Shown: positions 1-7,973, numbered from the stretch's first letter. The stretch: DNA of 15,090 bases from JBEEJL01 sp049698095 (GCA_049698095.1 JBAVXA010000156.1:1-15090), one strand, 5' to 3'. Program-made: numbers and translations. Notes: generated by a model not told the origin, from the letters alone.

Positions 1-523
1 GCGAGCGTTCCAGCATTTCTGCCATGCGCGGGCTGGCATAGGTGACAACGTTATTTGTGTCGGCAGTCCATACTGCCTCGTACGCCGTCTCCAGCATGCG
101 GCGGTAGCGCGCTTCGCTTTCGCGTAGAGCATCGTCGGCCAATTTGCGCGCGGTGATGTCGCGATAGAACGCGACCATGCCAATAATATTGCCCGCGGTA
201 TCGCGATGTGGCGCCACAATACCGGCAACCCAGAAGCGAGTGCCCGTCTGCGGGATGACGATCTCCTCGTCCGGTACGGTGGCAATTTTCCCACCAAGTA
301 CGTCGTGCATGAATTTGCGGATCGTGTCCTCGCGGCCATGCAAAAATGGGAAAGCCTGCAGTGAATCACGTCCGACTACTTCGCTCGACGCGATTCCGGT
401 GATTTCTTCCATGCGTTTATTCCACATTACACAGCGCAGTGCCTTGTCATAGACGACGATGCCTTCGGCCGAGTGGTCGATAATCTCGCGGTACAGATTA
501 TCGGAAGGAATCATGTCAGGCAT
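1..523 (-). CDS. PAS-domain sensor protein, C-terminus beyond the left edge
   Basis: The frame is open from an ATG at 523 (MPDMIPSDNLYREIID) to the window edge, giving 174 residues without a stop. Residues about 8-125 form a complete PAS domain with its PAC segment: it opens with YREIIDHSAEGIVVYD, has MWNKRMEEITG in the middle, and closes with GMVAFYRDITARK. A linker (LADDALRESEARYRRML) leads into a second PAS domain starting near residue 143 (ETAYEAVWTADTNNVVTY), which is cut off. PAS domains sense small ligands, redox state or light and sit ahead of histidine kinase, GGDEF or EAL output modules; the output here lies outside the window, so the role is open. No signal peptide or membrane segment is seen, so it is probably cytoplasmic. 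A second ATG in frame at 514 is an alternative start; neither has a clear Shine-Dalgarno. Confidence 0.85.
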   Translation of the reverse strand, partial: MPDMIPSDNLYREIIDHSAEGIVVYDKALRCVMWNKRMEEITGIASSEVVGRDSLQAFPFLHGREDTIRKFMHDVLGGKIATVPDEEIVIPQTGTRFWVAGIVAPHRDTAGNIIGMVAFYRDITARKLADDALRESEARYRRMLETAYEAVWTADTNNVVTYASPRMAEMLERS

Positions 524-557
524 CGGACGCTTTCGCGGAGGGTTAGCAGGCCTTTAA

Positions 558-586
558 CATATAGCTCAAACTGTTTGCTGTGGCAA
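558..586 (-). promoter_or_regulatory. Candidate sigma-70 promoter of the PAS gene
   Basis: Read on the minus strand, TTGCCA (586-581, 5 of 6 to TTGACA) is followed after 17 bases by TATATG (563-558, 4 of 6 to TATAAT). Transcription would start near 551, leaving a leader of about 28 bases before the ATG at 523. This rests on consensus match, spacing and position only. Confidence 0.4.
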
Positions 587-610
587 TCGCGGAATCGTTA
601 TTCGAACCAA

Positions 611-641
611 TTGCAAATTGTATGAACATAAAAAATATAAT
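611..641 (+). promoter_or_regulatory. Weak candidate promoter in the AT-rich core
   Basis: TTGCAA (611-616, 4 of 6) and a perfect TATAAT (636-641) are separated by 19 bases, longer than the optimum of 17. It would give a leader of about 155 bases before the TTG start at 803. AT-rich DNA produces such matches by chance, so it is the weaker of the two candidates on this strand. Confidence 0.25.
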
Positions 642-752
642 AAAATCAATTAATTAGTGAAAACCTGCGAGACGTCGAGATCGCTGAAGAAAAGGCTTTT
701 CAGGTTGGGCGTGCATTCTTACCGCCTGCCGCGCAAACGCCCGTAGGTATTG

Positions 753-761
753 TGGGATAAT
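753..761 (+). promoter_or_regulatory. Candidate extended -10 promoter of the LTA-synthase-like gene
   Basis: TGG-GATAAT at 753-761 matches the extended -10 form (TGn followed by a 5-of-6 hexamer). No -35 box is visible 16-18 bases upstream, as is usual for extended -10 promoters. Transcription would start near 768, about 35 bases before the TTG start at 803. The same core, TGTG[C/G]GATAAT, stands before recA at 9960-9970, which supports the call. Confidence 0.4.
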
Positions 762-802
762 TCCCGACTTCGTAGTGCCTCGGCCGAATAGGGTTACTCA
801 GG

Positions 803-2779
803 TTGAAAAATAGCCAGAATTTTAAATACAGGTTCGACCGAAGTCTGCCCGACTGGTTTTTGCCGCGCTACCGCGCGCTGTTCTGGGTTGCGGGATTATT
901 TTTGCTGGCGAATTCCCTGGTCCGGATCGGTTTGCTGGTATTTGACGCAGACTGGTCAAACGCGTTGCCATGGAAATTGATTTCCATTCTGACGGTCGGT
1001 CTGTTATATGACATCGCTGCATTGGCCTATGTGCTGGTACCGTTTTCCCTGCTGGCGCTGGTTTGGCCGAACACGCCCTGGGGTCGTCGCGGCCACGGTA
1101 TTTCGTCGAGCGCGATGTTGATCGGCGGAATGATCGGCATCCTGTTTGTCGCGCTGTCGGAAGGTGTTTTCTGGAACGAATTTTCATCGCGCTTCAATTT
1201 CATTGCGGTCGATTACCTCATTTATACGCGTGAGGTGATTGGTAACATCCGTCAGTCTTACTCGGTTGAATGGATGTTGCTGCTGATCGGCTTGATTTCA
1301 GTCGCATTATTTTTTCTTGTGCGTAAGCCTTATTGGCAGGCTACTAATGCGGATGGGCGGCATTTTTTTCACCGGCTCAAGCTAACCGGCGGACTGTTGA
1401 CGCTTCCTATGCTGTCGTTCTTCGCCATCGGCGATTCGCCGCGCGAACTGTTATCTACCCCATCGGCACGCGAACTCGCGGGGAACGGCTACTACGAATT
1501 CATGCGCGCTTTCCGCAATAATGACCTCGACTTTCAGGCATTTTACAAGGTCCTGCCTGCGCAGCAGGCTGAGAAGGTTGTTCGAGCGGCGCTGAGTGAG
1601 AACAGTGACCCGTCCGACCGGTTTACTCAGGGGGCATCTCCAATCGAACGCCAGATAAACGGCGCCGGAGCGATGAAGCCGTTTAACGTCGTGATGGTAT
1701 CCATGGAGAGCCTGGGATCGGATTTTGTCGAGTCTTTCGGTGGTAAGCCGGGGTTGACGCCGAACCTCGATCGTTTCGCCAGGGAAGGGCTGAAGTTCAC
1801 CAGAATGTATGCAACCGGGCTACGTACCGTGCGCGGGCTGGAAGCGCTTACATTATCAATCCCGCCTACTCCCGGTCACGCCGTGCCGATGCGCAAGCAG
1901 AATAAAGGCTTTCAGACGCTGGGCGGCGTTTTCAAGCAGCAGGGCTATGACCCGCTTTATATTTACGGCGGCTACAGTTACTTCGACAATATGGGGGATT
2001 TTTTTGGCGGCAATGGATATACGGTAATCGACCGCAGCGCTGTCGCGCCCGAGAACATCAGCCATGAAACGATCTGGGGCGTGTCCGATGAGGATATGTT
2101 CCGCCAGACCATCCGCGAAATCGACGCAAGAGTTGCCACTGGCAAGCGCGTATTTGCCCACGTCATGACAACGTCTAATCACCGGCCGTTCACTTATCCC
2201 GACGGCCGAATCGATATCCCTTCCGGCACAAGTCGCGAAGGGGCGGTGAAATATTCCGACTGGGCCATCGGCGAATTCATCAAAGAAGCGTCGGCGAAAC
2301 CCTGGTTCGGACAGACGATTTTCGTCCTCATCGCCGACCATACTTCGAACGGCCGCGGGCGCACGGATCTGCCGCCGGAAAACTACCTTATTCCCTTCAT
2401 TATCTATGCGCCGGGTCTGGTGCAGCCCGGCGAGGTCGATGTGATGGCCTCGCAGATCGATCTGGCGCCGACATTGCTGGCGTTGCTGAATTTCAGTTAC
2501 CAGTCGCAATTTTTCGGCCACGACATTCTGGCGCACGGAAAAAACCACCAGCGCGCGTTTATGGCCAACTACTTGACCGTCGGCTATATGCAAGATGGCA
2601 TGGTGGCAGAGCTGTCACCCAAAAGACGCGTTCGCGTCGTCGATGCGACGACCGGCAAAGCCATTCGGCTTGACGATGCGCGCGCGAAAAAAATCATTGA
2701 GCAAGCCGTTTCCCACTACCAGTTGGCGGCCGACATGCTGAGGCGTAAAGAAAATACGCCGCAAGTTGTCGCCCGCTGA
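803..2779 (+). CDS. LTA-synthase-like phosphoglycerol transferase, sulfatase/AlkP superfamily
   Basis: This 658-residue inner-membrane enzyme has about five hydrophobic segments in residues 25-210, then a periplasmic sulfatase-fold domain from about 290 (FNVVMVSMESLGSDF) to 590. Likely metal and catalytic residues are E302 in SMES, T342 in GLRTVRGLEAL (the position of the Thr nucleophile in the LtaS/OpgB group), H460 in TSNHRPF, and D512-H513 in LIADHTSNGRG. Family members move phosphoglycerol or phosphoethanolamine-type groups onto glycans or lipids; the acceptor here is unknown, with a periplasmic glucan or envelope polymer as an inference. The length is typical of the family. TTG is chosen as start because an in-frame TAG lies at 773-775 and no ATG or GTG follows before 803; AGGG at 790-793 is a plausible Shine-Dalgarno. 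The gene stands alone and converges on the RND gene with an 8-base gap. Confidence 0.85.
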   Translation: MKNSQNFKYRFDRSLPDWFLPRYRALFWVAGLFLLANSLVRIGLLVFDADWSNALPWKLISILTVGLLYDIAALAYVLVPFSLLALVWPNTPWGRRGHGISSSAMLIGGMIGILFVALSEGVFWNEFSSRFNFIAVDYLIYTREVIGNIRQSYSVEWMLLLIGLISVALFFLVRKPYWQATNADGRHFFHRLKLTGGLLTLPMLSFFAIGDSPRELLSTPSARELAGNGYYEFMRAFRNNDLDFQAFYKVLPAQQAEKVVRAALSENSDPSDRFTQGASPIERQINGAGAMKPFNVVMVSMESLGSDFVESFGGKPGLTPNLDRFAREGLKFTRMYATGLRTVRGLEALTLSIPPTPGHAVPMRKQNKGFQTLGGVFKQQGYDPLYIYGGYSYFDNMGDFFGGNGYTVIDRSAVAPENISHETIWGVSDEDMFRQTIREIDARVATGKRVFAHVMTTSNHRPFTYPDGRIDIPSGTSREGAVKYSDWAIGEFIKEASAKPWFGQTIFVLIADHTSNGRGRTDLPPENYLIPFIIYAPGLVQPGEVDVMASQIDLAPTLLALLNFSYQSQFFGHDILAHGKNHQRAFMANYLTVGYMQDGMVAELSPKRRVRVVDATTGKAIRLDDARAKKIIEQAVSHYQLAADMLRRKENTPQVVAR

Positions 2780-2787
2780 TGCTTTTT

Positions 2788-5700
2788 TCAAGAATGCGGC
2801 CGTTTTACCCTGAACCAGGCAGCATATAGCGCCGGCAAGAACAGCAAGGTTAATAGCGTGGCGACAAACAGGCCACCCATAATCGCGGTTGCCATCGGGC
2901 CGAAAAATGCGCTGCGCGACAACGGAATCATGGCGAGGATCGCCGCCGCGGCGGTCAATACGATAGGACGAAAACGTCGCACCGTCGCGTCGATAATGGC
3001 GTCCCAGGGCGGGTGGCCGATGGCTATATCGTGGTCGATCTGATCCACCAGAATCACCGAATTGCGCATGATCATCCCGGACAGGGCAATGGTGCCGAGC
3101 ATGGCGACAAAGCCGAACGGCTTGTTGCCGATTAGCAATGCCAGGGTCACCCCAATAATACCCAACGGCGCGGTAAGCAGCACCATGAACATTCGGCTGA
3201 AGCTGTGCAACTGCATCATCAAAACGGTCAGCACAACGGCGACGAACAGCGGTATGCCCGCGACAATCGACTTGCCGCCTTTGGCGCTTTCTTCTACTGC
3301 GCCGCCAGTTTCAAGCTTGTAGCCTTCGGGTAATTTTGCACGAATCGGGTCCAGCAGCGGCTCGATTTGCGCCGTCACCACGGGCGCCTGCTTTGTACCG
3401 TAAATGCTGCCGCGCGCCGTGACGCTGGGGTATAAATTGCGCCGCCACACGATGCCGCGCTCGAAACCGAAGGTCACTTTGGCAAATTGCGCCAGCGGCA
3501 CGCTCTTGCCAGCCTTGGTCGGCACGGACAGATTTTCGATTTGCGATAAATATATTCGTTCCTCCGGTGCGCCGCGCACCAGTACCTCGATCAGTTTGTC
3601 GCGCTCGCGCAGACTCGTGACGTTGAAGCCATTGAGCGAATTGTTGAGCAAAAACGACAGATCCTGCGAACTCACGCCAAGGATGCGCGCTTTTTCCTGG
3701 TCGATTTCGATGCTGATCGACTTGGATTGTTCATTCCAATCGAGTTGCACATTGGTGAGATGCGGGTTCCCGCGCATCACCTGCGCGACTTCGGCGGCAA
3801 ATTTCTGCACGATCGGAATTTCCGGACCGGTGACGCGGAACTGCACCGGAAAGCCAACCGGCGGCCCGTTTTCAAGGCGGTTGATGTTGCCGCGCAAATG
3901 CGGAAAATCGGTTTCAAATAATTTGATCAGCTTATCGCGCAAAACTTCACGCTGCGCGGTGCCTTTGGCAAGAATGACGAACTGCGCAAAATTGGTGTTC
4001 GGCAGTTGCTGGTCCAAGGGCAAGTAAAAACGCGGGCTGCCGGTGCCGATGTAGCTCACATAGTTTTCGATATTCTGGTCGCCTGCGATGATTTTCTCCA
4101 GCTTCCTGGCTTCGTTTTCCGTGGCGGCAAAGGATGAGCCCTCCGGCAGGCGCAAATCCACCAACAGTTCAGGCCGAGTGGAATCGGGGAAGAATTGCTG
4201 TTGTACCAGGCCGAAGCCGAAAATGGAGGCTGCAAAAATGCCAGCCGTTAAAATCAGAACGGTTTTGCGATAATCAACGCACCATTCGACAACTTTACGG
4301 AAACGCGTATAAAAAGGCGTGTGATATACCGCGTGCTCATCGTGGGATGGCGGCTCTGCAGCCAGGACAGCGCCGCGATGCGACAGGTTGTCGGCAAAAC
4401 CCGTCAAGCCGAGAGTGCGCAAAATATTCGCCATACGTTCAAATAATTTCGCCCGCGCGATGTTTTTATTTTTGAAGTCGGGTAACAGCTTGAAGCCCAA
4501 ATAAGGAATGAAAATCACCGCCGCGAACCAGGATATCAGCAGCGCAATTACGGTGACCTGGAAGATCGCGCGCGTGTATTCGCCGGTGGCTGACTTTGCC
4601 GTGGCGATCGGCAAAAAGCCGGCAGCGGTAATCAGTGTGCCGGTGAGCATCGGAAAAGCGGTGCTGGTATAGGCAAAACTTGCCGCTTTTACCCGGTCGT
4701 AACCTTGCTCCATTTTGATCGCCATCATCTCCACGGCGATAATCGCATCGTCGACCAGCAGGCCCAAAGCCAGCACCAGCGCACCGAGCGATATTTTGTG
4801 CAGTCCGATGTTGAAAACGTTCATGAAAAAAAATGTTGCCGCCAACACGAGTGGAATCGACAAGGCGACAACGACGCCGGTACGAATCCCAAGGCTGAAA
4901 AAGCTCACGATCAGAACGATGATCACCGCTTCGGCAAGGGTTTGCACAAACTCGTTGATAGACCGCGTGACTGCCCGAGGTTGGCTGGAAATCAACTGCA
5001 AATCGAGGCCGACCGGCAAGGTGGATTGGATGCGTTTGGTTTCTGCGTCGAGATTTCTGCCGAGCTGAATGATGTCGCCGCCTTGGGTCATCGCCACGCC
5101 GAGTTCGACCGCTTCTTTTCCCATAAAACGGACTTTTGGCTGCGGCGGATCGGCGTAGCCGCGGTGGACATTGGCAATATCGCCGAGGCGGAAGCTGCGA
5201 TTGCCCGCGCGGATAATGATGTTGCGGACATTCTCTGTCGTTTCGAAATCGCCGCTGACGCGCAGGAATATCCGGTCGCTGCGTGTCTCGAAGCTGCCTG
5301 CAGCAGTCATGGCATTCTGTGTTTGCAGAGTCGAGAAAATCAGGGTCGGATCGAGGCCTAAAGTGGCAAGCTTGGTATTGGATAGCTCGACGAATATTTT
5401 TTCATCCTGATCACCGATGATGTCAACCTTGGCGACGTCCGGCACGCGCAACAAATCGAGCCGCACCGTATCCGCGTAGGATTTCAACTGTGCATAGCTG
5501 TATCCTTCGCCTGTCAAGGTAAACAGGTTGCCCAGCGTGTCGCCGAATTCGTCGTTAAAAAACGGGCCGTTTATCCCGCTCGGCAGGGTATGTCGTATGT
5601 CAGCGACTTTTTTGCGTACCTGGTACCAGGTGTTCGGCACTTCGCTGGCCGGGGTGGCGTCCTTCAGCAGGATAATAATCTGCGATTCGCCCGGTTTGGA

Positions 5701-5958
5701 GTAGCTGCGCAGTACATCCACGTATGGCGCTTCCTGTAATTTTCTTTCCAGTTTTTGCGTAATTTGCAGTTCGACTTCCTGCGCACTGGCACCGCTCCAC
5801 AACGTGCGTACGACCATCACTTTGAACGTGAACGGCGGGTCCTCCGACTGGCCCAGTTGCCCGTAAGAAAAGATGCCAATCACCCCGAGCATGAGCATGA
5901 CAAACAAGACAAACGGACGATGGGCCAATGCCCATTCGGACATATTGAAAGATTTCAT
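2788..5958 (-). CDS. RND efflux transporter permease (HAE-1/AcrB-type)
   Basis: This 1056-residue inner-membrane proton antiporter subunit is full length for the family (AcrB is about 1049). The N-terminal transmembrane helix (RPFVLFVMLMLGVIGIFSYG, 14-33) is followed by GQSEDPPFTFKVMVVRT, a signature of the TriC/MexK-like branch as I recall it. Two large periplasmic porter regions lie at about 34-335 and 590-880, each followed by a block of membrane helices. The proton-relay pair D403-D404 is visible in ALGLLVDDAIIAVE. T1002 in FRPIVLTAAAA matches the conserved Thr of TM11, while the TM10 Lys (K940 of AcrB) is replaced by Arg (R965 in MIMRNSVILVDQ). Its start overlaps the adaptor gene by 4 bases (ATGA), so it is co-translated with its partner. 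The substrate cannot be read from sequence: drugs, solvents, biocides or metabolites are all possible. Confidence 0.95.
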   Translation of the reverse strand: MKSFNMSEWALAHRPFVLFVMLMLGVIGIFSYGQLGQSEDPPFTFKVMVVRTLWSGASAQEVELQITQKLERKLQEAPYVDVLRSYSKPGESQIIILLKDATPASEVPNTWYQVRKKVADIRHTLPSGINGPFFNDEFGDTLGNLFTLTGEGYSYAQLKSYADTVRLDLLRVPDVAKVDIIGDQDEKIFVELSNTKLATLGLDPTLIFSTLQTQNAMTAAGSFETRSDRIFLRVSGDFETTENVRNIIIRAGNRSFRLGDIANVHRGYADPPQPKVRFMGKEAVELGVAMTQGGDIIQLGRNLDAETKRIQSTLPVGLDLQLISSQPRAVTRSINEFVQTLAEAVIIVLIVSFFSLGIRTGVVVALSIPLVLAATFFFMNVFNIGLHKISLGALVLALGLLVDDAIIAVEMMAIKMEQGYDRVKAASFAYTSTAFPMLTGTLITAAGFLPIATAKSATGEYTRAIFQVTVIALLISWFAAVIFIPYLGFKLLPDFKNKNIARAKLFERMANILRTLGLTGFADNLSHRGAVLAAEPPSHDEHAVYHTPFYTRFRKVVEWCVDYRKTVLILTAGIFAASIFGFGLVQQQFFPDSTRPELLVDLRLPEGSSFAATENEARKLEKIIAGDQNIENYVSYIGTGSPRFYLPLDQQLPNTNFAQFVILAKGTAQREVLRDKLIKLFETDFPHLRGNINRLENGPPVGFPVQFRVTGPEIPIVQKFAAEVAQVMRGNPHLTNVQLDWNEQSKSISIEIDQEKARILGVSSQDLSFLLNNSLNGFNVTSLRERDKLIEVLVRGAPEERIYLSQIENLSVPTKAGKSVPLAQFAKVTFGFERGIVWRRNLYPSVTARGSIYGTKQAPVVTAQIEPLLDPIRAKLPEGYKLETGGAVEESAKGGKSIVAGIPLFVAVVLTVLMMQLHSFSRMFMVLLTAPLGIIGVTLALLIGNKPFGFVAMLGTIALSGMIMRNSVILVDQIDHDIAIGHPPWDAIIDATVRRFRPIVLTAAAAILAMIPLSRSAFFGPMATAIMGGLFVATLLTLLFLPALYAAWFRVKRPHS

Positions 5959-7064
5959 GATTTGCCGGCTTCTTTCACTTCAGCAGGCAGGCGGACTGCC
6001 TGGCCCGGCGAGAGCTTATGCACACCTGCGATGACGATTAGTTCGCCGTCCGCCAACCCGGACAGCACCACCACGCCATCTTCACGGTATGGGCCCGTGA
6101 CAATCGGGCGCAGATTGACCAGGCTGCTTTTGCTGTCGACCACCCAGACCGCCGGCCGATTGTCTCCCTGGTAAAGTGCAGTGAGCGGGATCAAGGCCAC
6201 GTTTGCCGTGCCGTTTTGTTGCAGGATCACGTTCGCGGTCATACCGAGCTTTACATCTGCGGCATCGAGTATGCTTATCTTCGCGGTATAGGTCCTGGTT
6301 GTCGCGTCAGCGCCGGGGGCGACTTCGCGAACTTTACCGCGGTAGATCTTGTCCGGCGCGGACCACAAACGTACCGCGATGTTTTCGACTTTTTTCACGT
6401 CCGCCAGACGATTTTCCGGAATGTTGATGACGACTTCTTTTTCATCCAGCTTTGCCAGTTTCATTACCGGCTGGCCGGCAGCGACCACCTGGCCGACCTC
6501 GGCATTTACCGCCGTGATAGTGCCGTCAAAATCGGCTTTGAGCGATGCGTAAGCGCTCTGGTTGGCACTCACTGCCGCTTGCGAGCGCGCAGTGGCCAGC
6601 TTTGCCTGGGCGCTGTTGAAACTATTAAGTTTTGCGTCATAGACAGCCTTGCTGATGAAATTCTTTTCCAGCAATTCCTTGTTGCGATCCAGCTCGGCCT
6701 TGGCAAATTCGAATTCGGTCTGCGCCACCGCGACCTGCGATCGCGCGGCCTCGGCGCCGAGGCGCACGTCCTGCGGATCGAGGCTGGCGAGGAGGGCACC
6801 TTTTTTGACCGCTGTGCCAAGTTCGGCCGGACGCGAAATGATTTTGCCGGCAATGCGAAAACCGAGATCTGCTTCATGCCGGGCGCGCACCTCGCCCGCG
6901 TAAACATCCTGCCCGACGGACTGGGCCATGGAAATTTTTTGCGTCAGCACCGGCCGCACCGGCTCTGACACCACGACTTCTTTTGCGCAGCCCGCAGCCA
7001 TCAAGCTCAAGGCGCATGTAGAAAGCGCCAGAGGATAAGACAGGTAAACTGAAAACTTCTTCAT
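5955..7064 (-). CDS. RND periplasmic adaptor (membrane fusion protein), lipoprotein
   Basis: This 369-residue adaptor would bridge the RND pump to an outer-membrane channel. The N-terminus is a lipoprotein signal: MKK, a hydrophobic stretch, then LMAAGC with the predicted lipidated Cys at 26, although Ala rather than Leu at -3 makes the lipobox imperfect. The domain order fits HlyD/AcrA-type proteins: first biotinyl-lipoyl half about 67-101 (GFRIAGKIISRPAELGTAV), an alpha-helical hairpin about 102-172 rich in Ala, Glu and Lys, second lipoyl half about 176-208 (DGTITAVNAEVGQVVAAGQP), beta-barrel about 209-290 with GMTANVIL, and a membrane-proximal domain to the end (LSPGQAVRLP). It overlaps both the repressor gene upstream and the pump gene downstream by 4 bases, so the three genes form one transcript. 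Confidence 0.93.
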   Translation of the reverse strand: MKKFSVYLSYPLALSTCALSLMAAGCAKEVVVSEPVRPVLTQKISMAQSVGQDVYAGEVRARHEADLGFRIAGKIISRPAELGTAVKKGALLASLDPQDVRLGAEAARSQVAVAQTEFEFAKAELDRNKELLEKNFISKAVYDAKLNSFNSAQAKLATARSQAAVSANQSAYASLKADFDGTITAVNAEVGQVVAAGQPVMKLAKLDEKEVVINIPENRLADVKKVENIAVRLWSAPDKIYRGKVREVAPGADATTRTYTAKISILDAADVKLGMTANVILQQNGTANVALIPLTALYQGDNRPAVWVVDSKSSLVNLRPIVTGPYREDGVVVLSGLADGELIVIAGVHKLSPGQAVRLPAEVKEAGKS

Positions 7065-7774
7065 TTTGCTTTTGCCCCGGATTTCGGATTGGAATGGATG
7101 CTGGTTTTCTGCCGTGCGGCCTTTTCAAGCGACTGCAGGCGTCCTGCCCAAAGGTCGAGCAGCGCATTGGACAGTTCCTGCGCGTAGTCCGGCCGCAAAA
7201 TTCGCTTTTCGGCAGCGGACAGATGTTCTGATGGTTCCAGCGTGGGATTGAGCAGTTGCCACAAGCCGACGATCAGGCCGTAACTCTGCATCAGCAACGA
7301 GACCGCCTGCTCGGTATTTAGCTGTTTGAAATGACGTGGTAGCTCTCCGCCAGCACGCTGCAACCACTGCGCGATGCCCTGGTGGAAGGTCGCGGCCGTT
7401 TCGGCAGGAATACATTTTTCCATCAGGGCAAAGCAGCGGCTGGCCAGCGGCAAAAATGCCGGCGGCGCAACCATGTGGGTTTTCACGACCGAAATGATGT
7501 CGTCGATGCTGACTGTTCTTGTTCGTGCCAACATTGCCATCAGCGCCTGAAAAAACATTTCCACGTGGCGCGAGTGGAGGGCAAGCAGCAGCTCTTCCTT
7601 GCTGGGAAAATATAAATACACAGTGCCTTTGGCAACGCCTGCATGTTCTGCGACCTCCGCCACGCTGGCCATGCGCTCGGGATGGGCGAGCCACAGGCGT
7701 TCCGCGGCATCAAGGATGGCGTGGTAGCGAAGGGCCTTTTGATCGGCCTGGGTGGCGCGCTGGAGGGTAGACAT
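7061..7774 (-). CDS. TetR/AcrR-family repressor of the RND operon
   Basis: This is a 237-residue DNA-binding repressor. The N-terminal helix-turn-helix is plain: AILDAAERLWL (about 19-29), then VAEVAEHAGVAKGTVYLYFPSKEEL (38-62), the standard TetR recognition region; the divergent C-terminal part would bind an inducer and dimerise. I start it at the ATG at 7774 (MSTLQRATQADQK) and not at the upstream in-frame start at 7834, because the longer form would place the promoter and both operators inside the coding region and add 20 residues with no family resemblance. No good Shine-Dalgarno precedes this ATG. As first gene of the operon, and with operators in its own promoter, it most likely represses itself together with the pump and is released by a pump substrate or related metabolite. 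Confidence 0.9.
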   Translation of the reverse strand: MSTLQRATQADQKALRYHAILDAAERLWLAHPERMASVAEVAEHAGVAKGTVYLYFPSKEELLLALHSRHVEMFFQALMAMLARTRTVSIDDIISVVKTHMVAPPAFLPLASRCFALMEKCIPAETAATFHQGIAQWLQRAGGELPRHFKQLNTEQAVSLLMQSYGLIVGLWQLLNPTLEPSEHLSAAEKRILRPDYAQELSNALLDLWAGRLQSLEKAARQKTSIHSNPKSGAKAK

Positions 7775-7783
7775 GAGCAAAAA

Positions 7784-7800
7784 TGACCGGCAGTCAGTTG
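7784..7800. promoter_or_regulatory. TetR operator 2, over the transcription start
   Basis: TGACCGGCAGTCAGTTG matches operator 1 at 14 of 17 positions and keeps the outer TGAC...GTCA symmetry (TGAC-CGGCA-GTCA). It spans the expected transcription start and lies 10 bases upstream of the tetR ATG. The 30-base centre spacing is about three helical turns, so two dimers would sit on roughly the same face of the DNA. Confidence 0.6.
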
Positions 7801-7805
7801 GGCGA

Positions 7806-7834
7806 ACTTTAATTGACCGTTGGTCAGTTGTCAA
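7806..7834 (-). promoter_or_regulatory. Promoter of the tetR-MFP-RND operon
   Basis: On the minus strand a perfect -35 box TTGACA (7834-7829) is followed by exactly 17 bases and then TAAAGT (7811-7806, 4 of 6 to TATAAT). Transcription should start near 7799, about 25 bases before the ATG at 7774. The spacer holds the upstream TetR operator, so repressor and RNA polymerase binding would exclude each other. Confidence 0.7.
7814..7830. promoter_or_regulatory. TetR operator 1, between -35 and -10
   Basis: TGACCGTTGGTCAGTTG contains the perfect palindrome TGACC-GTT-GGTCA (7814-7826). It lies in the promoter spacer. A second copy with three differences in 17 bases lies exactly 30 bases away, which points to specific protein binding. 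That the adjacent TetR protein is the binder is inference. Confidence 0.7.
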
Positions 7835-7973
7835 ATCCGGTAAATTATCGAGAATTAAGATATCAATATAAACAAATGGATAGAAGGTGCGCCTTCAGCC
7901 GACACAAGGTCTCGCAATATCACCCCGGTCTGACTAAAATGGGTTTATGGCATGACGCGTCGAGGAGAGAAAA
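7835..7973. promoter_or_regulatory. Divergent spacer between tetR and the propeller gene, weak plus-strand promoter
   Basis: The left half (about 7841-7880) is AT-rich. A small dyad, GAAGG-TGCG-CCTTC, lies at 7883-7896; it has no T-run and is not a terminator. TAAAAT at 7935-7940 (5 of 6) is the best -10 candidate for the plus-strand gene, but the hexamer 17 bases upstream (TCGCAA) is a poor -35. GGTCT occurs at 7908 and 7927, the second copy next to the -10; this could be a regulator site or chance. Confidence 0.3.
7962..7967 (+). promoter_or_regulatory. Strong Shine-Dalgarno of the propeller gene
   Basis: GAGGAG lies six bases before the ATG at 7974. It is one of the strongest ribosome binding sites in the window and fixes the start of the downstream gene. 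Confidence 0.8.

Larger units (their letters stand above)
524..802. other. Divergent intergenic region, AT-rich core
   Basis: This 279-base spacer separates the PAS gene (leftward) from the sulfatase-like transferase gene (rightward). Its core at about 611-660 is strikingly AT-rich compared with the flanking genes. I see candidate promoters in both directions, but no convincing RNA gene, terminator or open frame of any quality. Confidence 0.6.

Noticed and set aside
4705..5361. 218-codon plus-strand frame inside the RND gene
   Set aside because: It is antisense to a conserved pump gene with no domain; the His/Asp/Arg-rich content is what a complementary frame gives.
7775..7834. 20-residue N-terminal extension of TetR
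   Set aside because: It would contain the promoter hexamers and both operators within coding sequence, and the TetR fold starts after the ATG at 7774.
7925..7934. Third TetR operator near the propeller-gene promoter
   Set aside because: Only a half-site resemblance (GACCGG on the minus strand) with no matching second arm.
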